Positions 48,406 through 59,624 of a stretch of DNA of 64,000 nt are shown piece by piece. Under the pieces are notes generated by a model. That model did not search any database, was not told where the DNA came from, and saw nothing but the letters and a program-made list of their open reading frames with translations. The position numbers and the translations under genes are program-made. The stretch is from the NCBI GenBank assembly GCA_029252555.1, contig JAQXBF010000001.1:25172-89171 (forward strand). The letters run 5' to 3'. The stretch comes from Porticoccaceae bacterium. GTDB lineage: Bacteria; Pseudomonadota; Gammaproteobacteria; Pseudomonadales; Porticoccaceae. Numbering within the stretch: the first letter of the stretch is position 1; every line of letters starts with the position of its first letter.

Positions 48406-49815
48406 ATGATTCCTGTTATCGCCCTTGTCGGGCGCCCCAATGTTGGCAAGTCCACGCTGTTTAATCGACTCACCCGCAGTCGTGATGCGCTGGTGGCCAA
48501 CTACTCCGGTTTAACCCGCGACCGTAAATATGGCGATGGCGAGATGTATAACCGTCGCTTTATGGTGATCGACACAGGTGGCATCAGTGGTGAGGAAGAG
48601 GGTATTGATGTAGGCATGGCCGAGCAGTCGCTGCTGGCAATGGATGAAGCGGATATTGTGCTGTTTATTGTCGACTGCCGGTCGGGAATTATCGCGGCTG
48701 ACTATATGATTGCCGAGAAGCTGCGCCAGAAGAACCGCAAGGTCTATCTAGTAGCCAATAAGATTGATGGGTTGGACCCTGCAGAGGCCCTAGCCGATTT
48801 TTACCAGCTGGGCTTTTCTGGGATGTTCCCCACCACTGCTACCCATGGTCGCGGCGTGCGCTCAATGATGGAAGAGTTGCTGGAGCCTTTCCCTGAATAT
48901 GTTGAGCCAGATAACAGCGGTTTAAATAGTATCAAGATTGGTGTGGTTGGCCGCCCGAATGTGGGTAAGTCGACGTTGGTTAATCGCCTGCTGGGCGAGG
49001 ACCGTGTTGTGGTCTATGACGAAGCCGGCACCACGCGCGACAGTGTTTATATTGATTATGAGCGCCATGGCCAAGACTACACGCTGATTGATACGGCGGG
49101 TATTCGCAAGCGCAAAAATATTAAGTTGGCGGTGGAGAAGTTCTCTATCGTGAAAACCCTGCAAGCCATTGATGATGCCAATGTGGTAATCCTTTTGGTG
49201 GATGCCCAGGAGGGTCTGGTGGAGCAGGATTTACACCTGATGGGTTCGGTAATTGATGCGGGCCGCGGTTTGGTGGTGGGCATTAATAAGTGGGATGGTC
49301 TAGACTCAGAGAAGCGCGAAAAGATTAAGGCGGATATCAAACGCCGCCTGCGTTTTGCTGAATTTGCCGATGTGCACTTTATCTCTGCACTGCACGGCAC
49401 AGGTGTGGGTAATCTCTATGACTCTATTGGGGCAGCGTATTCTGCGGCTACGGATACATTGAGCGCATCGCGCCTAACCAAGGTATTGGAAGGTGCGGTG
49501 GAAGAACATCAGCCACCAATGGTCCATGGCCGTCGTATTAAATTGCGCTTTGCCCATGCGGGTGGGCGCAACCCGCCGGTGATTATTATTCACGGTAATC
49601 AAACAGATTCTGTGCCGACTCAGTACACCAGATATCTGGAGAAGATATTCCGTCGTGAGTTGGGCTTGCATGGCACGCCAGTAAAAGTTGAGTATCGTAC
49701 TGGTGATAACCCCTATAAAACCAAGGCGATTACGGCGAAGGAAAAGCATGCTGTTAAGCTCAAGAAGGCTGTGAAGTACAGCAAACGCAACGAGCCGGGT
49801 AACAGGAAAAAGTGA
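48406..49815 (+). CDS. der: Ribosome assembly GTPase Der
   Basis: 469 residues with two tandem GTPase domains. First: [26 protein letters not shown]. Second: [31 protein letters not shown]-terminal KH-like domain follows ([15 protein letters not shown]). ATG 48406 matches MxPVxALVGRPN of homologues; an upstream ATG (48370) lies inside the terminator. No clear ribosome binding site is visible, which is odd for an essential gene. Needed for 50S assembly. Confidence 0.96.
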   Translation: MIPVIALVGRPNVGKSTLFNRLTRSRDALVANYSGLTRDRKYGDGEMYNRRFMVIDTGGISGEEEGIDVGMAEQSLLAMDEADIVLFIVDCRSGIIAADYMIAEKLRQKNRKVYLVANKIDGLDPAEALADFYQLGFSGMFPTTATHGRGVRSMMEELLEPFPEYVEPDNSGLNSIKIGVVGRPNVGKSTLVNRLLGEDRVVVYDEAGTTRDSVYIDYERHGQDYTLIDTAGIRKRKNIKLAVEKFSIVKTLQAIDDANVVILLVDAQEGLVEQDLHLMGSVIDAGRGLVVGINKWDGLDSEKREKIKADIKRRLRFAEFADVHFISALHGTGVGNLYDSIGAAYSAATDTLSASRLTKVLEGAVEEHQPPMVHGRRIKLRFAHAGGRNPPVIIIHGNQTDSVPTQYTRYLEKIFRRELGLHGTPVKVEYRTGDNPYKTKAITAKEKHAVKLKKAVKYSKRNEPGNRKK

Positions 49816-49841
49816 CAATTTAGGCTCGGCCTAAATTGTCA
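49813..49841. terminator. Perfect inverted repeat between der and the Lrp-type gene
   Basis: TGACAATTTAGGC-TCG-GCCTAAATTGTCA is a perfect 13-pair hairpin that begins with the der stop codon. It lies between convergent genes and could stop both transcripts, though there is no T run. Confidence 0.55.
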
Positions 49842-49850
49842 TCAGGGTCT

Positions 49851-50330
49851 CTAAATATGATTAAGCGGCATCTCTGTTCTCTGCACTACCTGCCTCAATA
49901 CAAAACTTGTCTTAATACTACTAACCCCCTCAACCTGATTTAACTTATCCAGCAAGAACCGCTGGTAATAATCCATATCCGGCATCACCACCTTCAATAG
50001 ATAATCCGTATCGCTGCCGGTAATCAATGAGCACTCAACCACCTCCGGCCAGCCGGAGATTTTGTTGTCAAAGTTCTTTAGTCGGTCCGGGCTCTGATGG
50101 TCCAGACTCACAGAGATATAGATGCTAATTGGCAGCCCCAATTTCTTTTGATCCAGCACCGTGATCTGGCGGCTAATAATACCGCTCTCCTGCAGCAGCT
50201 TTACGCGTCTGGCGCAGGGCGAGGGTGAGAGGCCGACGCGCTCGGCCAATTCCAAATTTCTAATGCTGCCGTCGGACTGAACTTCTTCAAGAATGCGGCG
50301 GTCTATTCGATCTAGCTTAGAAATTGGCAT
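49851..50330 (-). CDS. mdeR: Lrp/AsnC family regulator (MdeR-like)
   Basis: 159 residues. Helix-turn-helix DRRILEEVQSDGSIRNLELA, VGLSPSPCARRVKLL, then the RAM ligand domain (VVECSLITGSDTDYLLKVV). Divergent from a methionine gamma-lyase with 134 bases between, exactly like mdeR-mdeA of Pseudomonas putida, where the regulator activates the lyase in response to methionine. Symbol given by this context. Confidence 0.82.
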   Translation of the reverse strand: MPISKLDRIDRRILEEVQSDGSIRNLELAERVGLSPSPCARRVKLLQESGIISRQITVLDQKKLGLPISIYISVSLDHQSPDRLKNFDNKISGWPEVVECSLITGSDTDYLLKVVMPDMDYYQRFLLDKLNQVEGVSSIKTSFVLRQVVQRTEMPLNHI

Positions 50331-50464
50331 AAATCACCTATAAATGTTAATTAAGTAGTGAATATATCTATTAATTGCTATTTAAGCAAATTTAAAAGGG
50401 AGATTTATCCTAATTAATGGCGTTATTCTAGAGCTATAACTTGACCTTTTTGATGAGTGTGACC
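50331..50464. promoter_or_regulatory. Divergent mdeR/mdeA control region
   Basis: 134 A+T-rich bases with TTAATT (near 50347) and TTAATT (near 50371) in similar surroundings, as expected for Lrp-type sites, and a possible -10 TATAAC (50435-50440) for the lyase. No better promoter could be fixed by eye. Confidence 0.4.
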
Positions 50465-51664
50465 ATGTCTTCCCGCAATAGAAACAAACTCTCCTTTGCC
50501 ACTCGGTCTGTGCATGCAGGTTATAACAGTGGCGACCATGAGGGCTCTCTTAACCCGCCAATTTATATGACCTCTACCTTTGCTTTTGACAATGTCGGGC
50601 AGGGGGCAGGGCGTTTTGCAGGCGAAGAGCCGGGGCATTTTTATAGTCGCATCTCGAACCCTACCCAAGAGATCCTGGAAACTCGCCTGGCTGATCTGGA
50701 AGAAGGTGAAGCGGCACTGGCAACTGCCTCTGGCATGGGTGCAATCACGGCCACTTTGTGGACTATTGTAGGGCCGGGGGATCAGATTCTAGTGGATAAA
50801 ACCCTCTATGGTTGCACTTTCACATTTATGGAGCACGGCCTGACAAAGTTTGGGGTGGACATTTGCTATGCAGACTTCACCGACCCTGCTGAGGTGCAAG
50901 CCAAGCTAACCGATAAAACCAAAGTGGTGTATTTCGAGACGCCGGTAAACCCCAATATGCGGGTGATTGATATTGCCGCTATTAGTGCGCTGGCTAAGGG
51001 CTGCAACCAAGATATTAAAGTGATGGTAGACAATACCTATTGCACGCCAGCACTGCAGCGGCCTTTAACTATGGGTGCTGATTTGGTGGTGCATTCGGCC
51101 ACTAAGTACCTGGGCGGCCATGGTGATTTGATTGCTGGTGCCGTGGTGGGGGATGCGGAGACGATCCATCAAATACGGTTGTTTGGTTTGAAGGATATGA
51201 CTGGCGCGGTGATTTCACCCATGACAGTCTTTTTGATTTTGCGTGGCATTAAAACATTGCAGCTGCGTATGGAGCGCCACTGCCAAAATGCCCAGGCAAT
51301 TGCCGAGATGTTAGCGCAGCACCCGGCGGTAGATCAGGTGTTTTTCCCCGGCCTAAAAAATGACCCTTGGTACAATGTTGCTGCCAAGCAGATGGATGAT
51401 TTTGGCGGCATGATCGCGCTGGAGCTGAAGGGGGGTTATAAGGCTGGGGTACGTATGCTCAATAAACTCAAACTGGCAAAGCTGGCGGTGAGTTTGGGCG
51501 ATGCAGAGACATTGATTCAGCACCCGGCAAGCATGACCCATTCCGTGTATACGGTTGAGGAGCGCGCTGAGCATGGGATTAGCGAGGGGCTGGTGCGCAT
51601 TTCGGCCGGGCTTGAAGCGGTGGGGGATATTATTGCTGATTTGGAGCAGGCTTTGGCTGACTAA
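50465..51664 (+). CDS. mdeA: Methionine gamma-lyase
   Basis: 399 residues (P. putida enzyme 398). PLP enzyme splitting methionine to methanethiol, 2-oxobutyrate and ammonia. FYSRISNPT has the Tyr60/Arg62 phosphate contacts; [11 protein letters not shown] the Schiff-base Lys; Cys117 in LYGCTFTF corresponds to Cys116 of P. putida, which separates methionine gamma-lyase from cystathionine gamma-synthase and beta-lyase (usually other residues). ATG 50465 gives an N-terminus of the right length; 50453 is an alternative. No mdeB (oxoacid dehydrogenase) follows. Confidence 0.88.
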   Translation: MSSRNRNKLSFATRSVHAGYNSGDHEGSLNPPIYMTSTFAFDNVGQGAGRFAGEEPGHFYSRISNPTQEILETRLADLEEGEAALATASGMGAITATLWTIVGPGDQILVDKTLYGCTFTFMEHGLTKFGVDICYADFTDPAEVQAKLTDKTKVVYFETPVNPNMRVIDIAAISALAKGCNQDIKVMVDNTYCTPALQRPLTMGADLVVHSATKYLGGHGDLIAGAVVGDAETIHQIRLFGLKDMTGAVISPMTVFLILRGIKTLQLRMERHCQNAQAIAEMLAQHPAVDQVFFPGLKNDPWYNVAAKQMDDFGGMIALELKGGYKAGVRMLNKLKLAKLAVSLGDAETLIQHPASMTHSVYTVEERAEHGISEGLVRISAGLEAVGDIIADLEQALAD

Positions 51665-51679
51665 CTAGACCCGCCCGAC

Positions 51680-51720
51680 GCCGGTCATCCCCGACCTAAA
51701 ACACTTCGCGTGGATCTTAG
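51680..51720. repeat. Degenerate repeat copy after mdeA
   Basis: GGTCATCCCCGACC, then AAACACTTCGCGTGGATCTTAG, resembles a decayed copy of the interspersed CTGTCATCCTGAGCG repeat, in the gap between the convergent genes mdeA and xseA. Confidence 0.4.
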
Positions 51721-51731
51721 CAGCAATGCAC

Positions 51732-53081
51732 CTAAAGCGTCTTATCGCTAGTCCCAGTCACCGCAAAAACTACCTCACCATCCACCAGCTGGCCCTTTAA
51801 CTGATCGCCAGCCTTAACCTCAGCAATAGTCTTAACCACATTGTTACTCTCATTCCGGATAATCGAGTAGCCGCGGCCCAATGTTTTAAGCGGGCTTACG
51901 GTATCCAGCAAATGCATAGCCTGAGCGGTGCTACTTTGCTTGAGTTCTAACTGCTGGCTCACAACCCGCATCATCTGCTTCACCGAATTAGTCACTGCCT
52001 GCTTGCGCTGAGCGATAGCGTCCTTAGGGCTCTGACGTACCAGCCAATCTTCCACGCGCTGCATCTGCGCTGTCTGTTGCTGCATTTTACCGGCGATAGC
52101 GCGGCGCAAACGAATATCCAAATGATCGAGATGCTGGGCTTGCTCTTGCAGCTTGCGGCCCGGATGTTGCAGACGCTTTTGCAGGTAAGCGGTGCGCTGT
52201 TCCAGATGCCTGATCTTGCGGGTGACCGCTTCGGCCAGAAGTATTTCAAAACCCTCAAACTGGTTGAGCATTTCCTCGCCATCTGGACTTAACAGTTCGG
52301 CAGCTGCAGAGGGCGTTGGCGCGCGTAAATCTGCTACAAAGTCGGTAATGGTAAAGTCGACTTCATGGCCTACAGCACTAACCACCGGAATCTCACTGGC
52401 AAATATCGCCCGGGCAACGGCCTCCTCATTAAAAGGCCATAAATCCTCTAGAGAACCACCGCCACGACCCACAATTAAGGCATCGCACTGACCATAAGCA
52501 TTGGCGTCGGCTATAGCCTGAACAATTTGCCTGGCTGCTTGTTCTCCCTGTACCATGGTGGGGAAAATACTAATTTTAATAGTTGGAAAACGGCGGTTGA
52601 GTACCGAGAGAATATCTTTGACCGCAGCACCAGTGGCGGATGTGATAACCTCTATATGGCGCACCGACTCGGGCATGGCTTGTTTAAGCTGGTTATCGAA
52701 CAGGCCTTCGGCGGTAAGCTTTTGTTTAAGCTGATCAAATTGCCGTTGCAGGGCGCCAAAGCCCGCTTCCTCCATATGCTCGATCACCAGCTGATATTCG
52801 CCGCGGCCTTCGTACAGCCCTGCACGGCAGCGCACTAATACCTGTGTGCCATTGGCGGGCTGAAAGCCGACGCGCTGGTTGGCATTGCGGAACATAGCGC
52901 AGCGCACCTGGGCCTGATCATCTTTTAATGTCAGGTACCAGTGGCCGGAGCCGGCGCGGGCGAAGTTGGATATCTCGCCCTCTACCCAGAGCATGGGCAG
53001 CTGGGTTTCCAGCAGATGGCGCACGCTGCGGTTGAGCTGGCTAACGCTAAAGATTTGTCGGTCTGTGGGGGTGCTTTGCAT
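51732..53081 (-). CDS. xseA: Exodeoxyribonuclease VII large subunit
   Basis: 449 residues. N-terminal OB fold (SVSQLNRSVRHLLET, LWVEGEISNFARAGSGHWYL), the catalytic region IVGRGGGSLEDLWPFNEE with AVGHEVDFTITDFVADLRAPT, and a long coiled-coil part (about 270-390). Normally divergent and adjacent to guaB; here a MATE gene separates them. Confidence 0.97.
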   Translation of the reverse strand: MQSTPTDRQIFSVSQLNRSVRHLLETQLPMLWVEGEISNFARAGSGHWYLTLKDDQAQVRCAMFRNANQRVGFQPANGTQVLVRCRAGLYEGRGEYQLVIEHMEEAGFGALQRQFDQLKQKLTAEGLFDNQLKQAMPESVRHIEVITSATGAAVKDILSVLNRRFPTIKISIFPTMVQGEQAARQIVQAIADANAYGQCDALIVGRGGGSLEDLWPFNEEAVARAIFASEIPVVSAVGHEVDFTITDFVADLRAPTPSAAAELLSPDGEEMLNQFEGFEILLAEAVTRKIRHLEQRTAYLQKRLQHPGRKLQEQAQHLDHLDIRLRRAIAGKMQQQTAQMQRVEDWLVRQSPKDAIAQRKQAVTNSVKQMMRVVSQQLELKQSSTAQAMHLLDTVSPLKTLGRGYSIIRNESNNVVKTIAEVKAGDQLKGQLVDGEVVFAVTGTSDKTL

Positions 53082-53106
53082 CGTCTTATTGTAAGAATCA
53101 GTCAGT

Positions 53107-53160
53107 CTTAAGTCACTGTTTTCTCCTAATAAAGTTGGAGAAATAGTTGTAATCTCTTAC
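53107..53160 (+). repeat. Direct repeat copy A flanking the MATE gene
   Basis: Begins CTTAAGTCACTGTTTTC, identical over 17 bases to copy B at 54603, and shares AAATAGTTGT near its end. The middle forms TTCTCC...GGAGAA. Lies between xseA and the MATE gene. Confidence 0.8.
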
Positions 53161-53245
53161 ATACCGCTTTAATCCATATTCGCTATTGCTTAGTATCATT
53201 CCGGACAGTAATACTTATAAAATAAAAATAAATTGATGACACTTG

Positions 53246-54607
53246 ATGAACACTGATACTCATACACAAAATGATGCCCTTGAAGGCCCCATACTCCCTA
53301 CCTTTTTAAGGTACATGATGCCCTCTTTGCTGGGCTTGATTGCTATGACGTCTGCCTCATTGGTGGATGGTATGTTTATCGGCAACTATGAGGGGGTGAC
53401 TGCGCTGGCAGCAGTCAATCTTATTATTCCCATTACCACGTTGCTATTCGGTGTCAGCATGATGATATCGATTGGCGGCTCTGTGCGTGGCGGCAAGTAT
53501 CTGGGCGAGAAAAATACCACTGCAGCATCAGCAATTTTTAGCAAAACACTCATGTTTATGGTTGTTTATGGCCTGATCGTGATTGCTTTAGGGCTTATGT
53601 TTGAAGCAGAGATCTTTGCTATTCTGGGGGCCGACAAGACACTTTTCCCGGTGATGAGCGAATATTATAGGATCATTTTCCCCTTTCTATTTTTCCAGTT
53701 TATTGTTATCCAAATATATTTCTTTATTCGCTTGGACGGCTTCCCCAATTTAGCGGCCTTGGGACTTGCCATAGGCGCAGTGGTCAATATTAGTCTGGAT
53801 TATCTGTTTATCGCCTTCTTTGGCTGGGGGCTGACTGGTGCTGCGCTGGCGACGGGGATCTCAGAGGTAATTTCCCTCTCGGTGATGCTGTTCTATTTTG
53901 TTCACCCAAAACGGAAAATCTTTTTTGGGTTGCGGCAAAAAAATTGGCGCGAGGTCTTTCGGGCGGCCGACAACGGTATCTCTGAATTTATTAATGAAGT
54001 GTCTGGCGCACTGATTGCCTTTATTTTTAACTGGATGCTTATTCAACGTGCGGGCGTTACTGGCGTAGCCGCCATTACATTGGTCAACTATCTACTGTTT
54101 ATTGGGTTTATGGCGTACTTTGCTATTTCAGACTCAATTCAAGTGATTATTTCGCAAAATTTTGGGGCACGAAACCCCCAGAGAATTCGGGCATTCTTGC
54201 GTACCGCCGGTATTATGATTGGCGGGGTCAGTGCAGGTATTATCAGTCTATTGATCTTTGGTAGTGAATCGCTGATCGGCCTATTTATCGATGTAGAGCG
54301 AGACAGTGATACTCTTGCCCTAGCATTAGAGTTTGTCGCCTATATTTGGCCGGTGTTTATTTTCGCCGGTTTTACTATGCTGATATCCGGTTACCTCACT
54401 GCAGTACACCTGCCATTTCAATCGGCACTGGTGGCCAGCTGCCGCAGTTTAATTATGCCAGCGGGATTCCTGATTCTGCTTTATATGCTGTTATCAGATT
54501 ACCGTTTTGTTGCCGCTATTTCAGCTGCCGAGGCGATCAGTTTTGTTCTAGCCATCACTTTGTATCTATTTCACACTCCAGCAAAAGTCATCCGGGAGCA
54601 AGCTTAA
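53246..54607 (+). CDS. MATE family efflux transporter
   Basis: 453 residues, 12 helices in two halves. First half: PILPTFLRYMMPSLLGLIAM, SLVDGMFIGNYEGVTALAAV; second half begins ADNGISEFINEVSGALIAF. Resembles the NorM/DinF/MepA branch of Na+ or H+ drug antiporters. ATG 53246 follows a TTG one codon earlier; a ribosome binding site is not clear. Its stop codon is inside direct repeat copy B. Substrate unknown. Confidence 0.9.
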   Translation: MNTDTHTQNDALEGPILPTFLRYMMPSLLGLIAMTSASLVDGMFIGNYEGVTALAAVNLIIPITTLLFGVSMMISIGGSVRGGKYLGEKNTTAASAIFSKTLMFMVVYGLIVIALGLMFEAEIFAILGADKTLFPVMSEYYRIIFPFLFFQFIVIQIYFFIRLDGFPNLAALGLAIGAVVNISLDYLFIAFFGWGLTGAALATGISEVISLSVMLFYFVHPKRKIFFGLRQKNWREVFRAADNGISEFINEVSGALIAFIFNWMLIQRAGVTGVAAITLVNYLLFIGFMAYFAISDSIQVIISQNFGARNPQRIRAFLRTAGIMIGGVSAGIISLLIFGSESLIGLFIDVERDSDTLALALEFVAYIWPVFIFAGFTMLISGYLTAVHLPFQSALVASCRSLIMPAGFLILLYMLLSDYRFVAAISAAEAISFVLAITLYLFHTPAKVIREQA

Positions 54608-54656
54608 GTCACTGTTTTCCCGTATAAAAGCTGGTAAATAGTTGTTTACCTTATTA
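54603..54656 (+). repeat. Direct repeat copy B at the guaB promoter
   Basis: CTTAAGTCACTGTTTTC as in copy A, then a diverged middle and AAATAGTTGT. It includes the MATE stop codon and runs into the guaB -35 box. About 80 percent identity to copy A with one base gap. Confidence 0.8.
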
Positions 54657-54674
54657 CGGGCGGTGATTTATAAT
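54645..54674 (+). promoter_or_regulatory. Putative guaB promoter
   Basis: TTTACC (54645-54650), 18 bases, TATAAT (54669-54674), about 45 bases before the guaB ATG. The -10 is a perfect consensus. Confidence 0.6.
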
Positions 54675-54708
54675 GCACTGCTTACTTTTTAAAACCTCAC
54701 AGAGGTAA

Positions 54709-56193
<1,485 letters not shown>

Positions 56194-56221
56194 GCTGTTG
56201 CTGTTGATATGTTGTAAAAAT

Positions 56222-56255
56222 GGCTGCGTCTAAGAACTACCGCAGCCTTTTTTTT
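56222..56255 (+). terminator. Terminator-like hairpin between guaB and guaA
   Basis: GGCTGCG, 12-base loop, CGCAGCC and a run of eight T. A typical intrinsic terminator, ending 11 bases before the guaA ATG; it may lower or regulate guaA expression relative to guaB. Confidence 0.75.
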
Positions 56256-56266
56256 AGGGTTAATCA

Positions 56267-57844
56267 ATGTCAGATCTACATTCGCAAAAAATTCTTATTC
56301 TCGATTTCGGGTCGCAGTACACCCAGTTAATCGCTCGCCGTGTGCGAGAGATCGGTGTGTTCTCCGAGATTCGTGCATGGGATATTACCGAAGAAGAAAT
56401 TCGCGAATTTGACCCTAAAGGGATTATTCTCTCCGGAGGCCCAGAGTCGGTCACCGATGGTGCCGATGCACCTCGCGCGCCAGACTGTGTTTTTACACTG
56501 GGCCTTCCCGTGCTGGGTATCTGTTACGGCATGCAAACCATGGCTGGTCAGCTAGGCGGTAAAGTCGATACTTCCGATGTGCGTGAGTTTGGTTATGCTC
56601 AGGTGAAAGTCGAAACTGAGTCGAGCCTGTTACAGGATATTAAAGACCATATTGGCCAGGACGGTGAGTCACTGCTGGATGTATGGATGAGTCATGGCGA
56701 TAAGGTTGTGGCCATGCCCGAGGGCTTTAGCCTGATGGCGTCAACCCCATCTTGCCCGATTGCCGGAATGGTCAATGAAGACAAAAAATTCTACGGCATT
56801 CAGTTCCACCCTGAAGTGACTCATACATTGCAGGGGCAGTGTATGTTTGAACATTTCGCCCTGCAAATCTGTGGCTGCGGTGCTCTGTGGACCGCCGCGG
56901 CAATTATTGAAGATCAGATTGCCCGAGTTCAGGAGCAGGTAGGCGACAGCCATGTGCTGTTGGGTTTATCTGGGGGTGTAGATTCCTCAGTGGTTGCTGC
57001 GCTACTTCATAAAGCCATTGGCAGTCAGCTAACCTGTGTATTTGTTGACAATGGCCTGCTGCGCAAAAACGAAGGCGATATCGTGATGGAGATGTTCGCC
57101 AAAAATATGGGTGTAAAAGTGATTCGCGCCAATGCCCAAGACAAATTCTTAAATGGTCTGGTCGGCGTTAGCGACCCCGAGGCCAAACGCAAAGTGATCG
57201 GCAATACCTTTATTGAAATCTTCGACGAAGAGTCCAACAAAATTGACAATGTTAACTTCCTCGCTCAGGGCACCATCTACCCCGATGTGATTGAATCTGC
57301 CGCCTCCAAAACCGGCAAAGCCCATGTGATTAAGTCTCACCACAATGTGGGCGGCTTACCCGATGATATGGCGCTGGAGTTAGTTGAGCCACTGCGCGAA
57401 TTATTTAAAGACGAAGTGCGCAAGATCGGTGTCGAGCTGGGCCTGCCCTACGATATGGTCTATCGCCACCCATTCCCGGGCCCCGGCCTAGGCGTGCGTA
57501 TTCTCGGCGAAGTGAAAAAAGACTATGCCGATATTCTCCGTGAAGCTGATGCCATCTTTATCGAAGAGCTACACAACTCCGGTTGGTACCATAAAACCAG
57601 TCAGGCCTTCGCTGTATTTCTGCCCATTAAGTCTGTGGGTGTGGTGGGTGATGCGCGTCGCTATGAATGGGTAATTGCCCTACGTGCGGTAGAGACCATC
57701 GACTTTATGACGGCTCGCTGGGCGCATCTGCCCTATGAGCTTTTAGAGAAAGTGTCCAATCGTATTATTAATGAGATCACCCAAGTTTCTCGGGTGACCT
57801 ACGATGTATCCAGTAAGCCACCGGCGACTATAGAGTGGGAGTAG
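56267..57844 (+). CDS. guaA: GMP synthase (glutamine-hydrolysing)
   Basis: 525 residues, E. coli length. Glutaminase triad Cys in [11 protein letters not shown] and His/Glu in FHPEVTHT; the ATP pyrophosphatase loop is [15 protein letters not shown]-terminal dimerisation domain ends KPPATIEWE. Converts XMP to GMP. Start [20 protein letters not shown] is canonical. Confidence 0.98.
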   Translation: MSDLHSQKILILDFGSQYTQLIARRVREIGVFSEIRAWDITEEEIREFDPKGIILSGGPESVTDGADAPRAPDCVFTLGLPVLGICYGMQTMAGQLGGKVDTSDVREFGYAQVKVETESSLLQDIKDHIGQDGESLLDVWMSHGDKVVAMPEGFSLMASTPSCPIAGMVNEDKKFYGIQFHPEVTHTLQGQCMFEHFALQICGCGALWTAAAIIEDQIARVQEQVGDSHVLLGLSGGVDSSVVAALLHKAIGSQLTCVFVDNGLLRKNEGDIVMEMFAKNMGVKVIRANAQDKFLNGLVGVSDPEAKRKVIGNTFIEIFDEESNKIDNVNFLAQGTIYPDVIESAASKTGKAHVIKSHHNVGGLPDDMALELVEPLRELFKDEVRKIGVELGLPYDMVYRHPFPGPGLGVRILGEVKKDYADILREADAIFIEELHNSGWYHKTSQAFAVFLPIKSVGVVGDARRYEWVIALRAVETIDFMTARWAHLPYELLEKVSNRIINEITQVSRVTYDVSSKPPATIEWE

Positions 57845-58087
57845 CCGGGTAGATGTAACCCATTGATTTATAACGAATTTAGAGTTACAAGCTTGTTACA
57901 AACCATCCCTAAAATAGGGGGTTTTACAAAGAAAGTTACAAACGACTACGACTACTGCAAATCATAAGTAACATTTAAGAATAGTAGCGTTAAATCACGC
58001 TGATACGCGATAAATAGGGCTTATTCTGTTCTAGTACATTAACTAAAAATGCCGATACCAGTTGCTTTGCATTTCTTTTTACGTCAT
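57845..58087. other. Non-coding gap after guaA
   Basis: 243 bases between convergent genes. CCCTA-AAA-TAGGG followed by GGTTTT (57907-57924) may be a weak terminator for guaA. GTTACAA occurs three times (near 57887, 57895 and 57934). No gene is seen. Confidence 0.4.
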
Positions 58088-58801
58088 CTAAAACTCATAT
58101 TCAAACAACAGACGAACACTAGTGTCTGGGCTTTTTGAGTCCAACCCAAGAATAACACCGGCTTCCCATTTGAGTTTTTTTGGTCCCGCTAATTTAGCTT
58201 GTCCCATCAGAACTGGGCCGACGCCAATGCTGTTTTGACCCGCATAAAACTCAATGCCAGGTTCGAGCGTTTGACTATAGCGGTATCGTGCTTGTAGGCT
58301 AAAGACAGATTCCAATTCGTCGTCAATACCGCTGCCCCATTCCTGCTCAATAACAAAATTGGTTGTGGCGCTCCAGTGGCCAAATTCTTTTTCGGCAATG
58401 AGTCCAATGCTGGCTTCATAGATATTGTTACCGATGCCTTTAGAAAGTTCTGCAAGAACTCCCCAGTCTGCCCAATATTCACCCTGTTCGGTGAGTTGCC
58501 ATTTTATTTCCATTTCTATCGATTGCAGGTCCAAATTTTCGCTGCTTGATCCTTGGCCAACCAAATAAGCCTCTATAAACAAGCGATCACTAAGCGATCG
58601 GCCGTAGGCTAAACGATACAGTCGAGTATTATCAGCAATGCCAGATTGATTATTCTGTTGAAGTACTCGTATCTCTAGCTCTTGCTCAAGGGGCTGAACG
58701 TAGGGGTGGTAAATCTTATCGATCACTATTCCGTCAGCGAGTAACGAGGAGCTTAATGATACGAATACTAATGATAGTAAAAGCAGTGCACTACGCATCA
58801 T
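58088..58801 (-). CDS. Exported beta-rich protein, probably outer membrane barrel
   Basis: 237 residues, not recognised as a named family. Signal peptide (about 1-22, cleavage near LLADG). The remainder alternates polar and hydrophobic residues in strand-like stretches (LFIEAYLVGQG; WSATTNFVIEQEWG; FSLQARYRYSQ) and ends SVRLLFEYEF with a C-terminal Phe, as in outer membrane barrels. Overlaps the FTR1 gene by 11 bases, so it belongs to the same metal-related operon. Could be a small channel or assembly partner; inference only. Confidence 0.65.
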   Translation of the reverse strand: MMRSALLLLSLVFVSLSSSLLADGIVIDKIYHPYVQPLEQELEIRVLQQNNQSGIADNTRLYRLAYGRSLSDRLFIEAYLVGQGSSSENLDLQSIEMEIKWQLTEQGEYWADWGVLAELSKGIGNNIYEASIGLIAEKEFGHWSATTNFVIEQEWGSGIDDELESVFSLQARYRYSQTLEPGIEFYAGQNSIGVGPVLMGQAKLAGPKKLKWEAGVILGLDSKSPDTSVRLLFEYEF

Positions 58802-59612
58802 TCCCTCTTACTGGTTGCACCTGTTGCTTCTTCTTTTCTGGATAATATCTAGGCATAAAATTTGCGCCAGTAACCAGTGTCACCCCCAGTATATACGCGG
58901 CCGCCTGAATTGGCGAAGGAGTAGCCTCATAACCTACGAGTGGATATAGGAGCTGACCGAATATTGAGGTCTCTGCAACAAATGTTGATGTGTTCCAAAT
59001 AGGAGGGCTTTGGGTCACCCAGTCAATTTGCATCAGTAAAAGGGTGGACTGAGAGAGCATATTGCCAGCGAACAGGGCTAGTAAAACTAGGCAGGCAGTG
59101 CGTCTTTCGCGACCAGAATGGTCGACCAGGCTATAAAATAAGAGTATGCCTATACTGGCGCCAATGCTAAACCCTAAGGCACCACCAGTGAGCACTTTTT
59201 GAAAGTTTTCGGTATACATAAAGCCACCAAGGTAGAGAATTATTTCCTGACCTTCTCGCACTACGGCGCAAAAAATGATGATTATTGCGCAATGGCTAAA
59301 GGCAGCTACTTTGCCTGGCTGGGGGTTTAGCGGGTCTATAGTTGCTGTGAGCCACACTGCTAAGGCAATTGCCAAGCAGATGATAGTTTGGAAGAGCGCA
59401 TTTAGTAGTTCCTGACCTGCGTAGTCGAACCATTCAGAGATAATACCCATTTGGTTGGCTAGTATCGCGGCAACACAGCCGCCAGAGACTAGCGCTATTG
59501 GCAGCCAACGTTTGCTGTCATGCACTCGAGTACTGACTGCTAACAGTACGCCTATTAGTAGTGCAGCTTCTAATGTTTCTTGAAGAATTAAAATAACAGC
59601 GTTAGGTAGCAT
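58791..59612 (-). CDS. FTR1-family iron permease
   Basis: 273 residues, about seven helices. The FTR1 R-E-G-x-E motif is present once in good form (REGQE, residues 119-123); the first helix has QETLEA (11-16) instead of REGLEA, so one half-site is altered. Relatives import ferric iron after oxidation by a copper enzyme. The gene lies between the cupredoxin and the barrel-like gene. EfeO M75 and EfeB-type peroxidase genes, usual partners, are not in view. Confidence 0.85.
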   Translation of the reverse strand: MLPNAVILILQETLEAALLIGVLLAVSTRVHDSKRWLPIALVSGGCVAAILANQMGIISEWFDYAGQELLNALFQTIICLAIALAVWLTATIDPLNPQPGKVAAFSHCAIIIIFCAVVREGQEIILYLGGFMYTENFQKVLTGGALGFSIGASIGILLFYSLVDHSGRERRTACLVLLALFAGNMLSQSTLLLMQIDWVTQSPPIWNTSTFVAETSIFGQLLYPLVGYEATPSPIQAAAYILGVTLVTGANFMPRYYPEKKKQQVQPVRGNDA

Positions 59613-59624
59613 AATAAGTTCTGA

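Noticed and set aside
53107..54656. Composite transposon around the MATE gene
   Set aside because: No transposase and no inverted terminal ends are present; only imperfect direct repeats can be shown.
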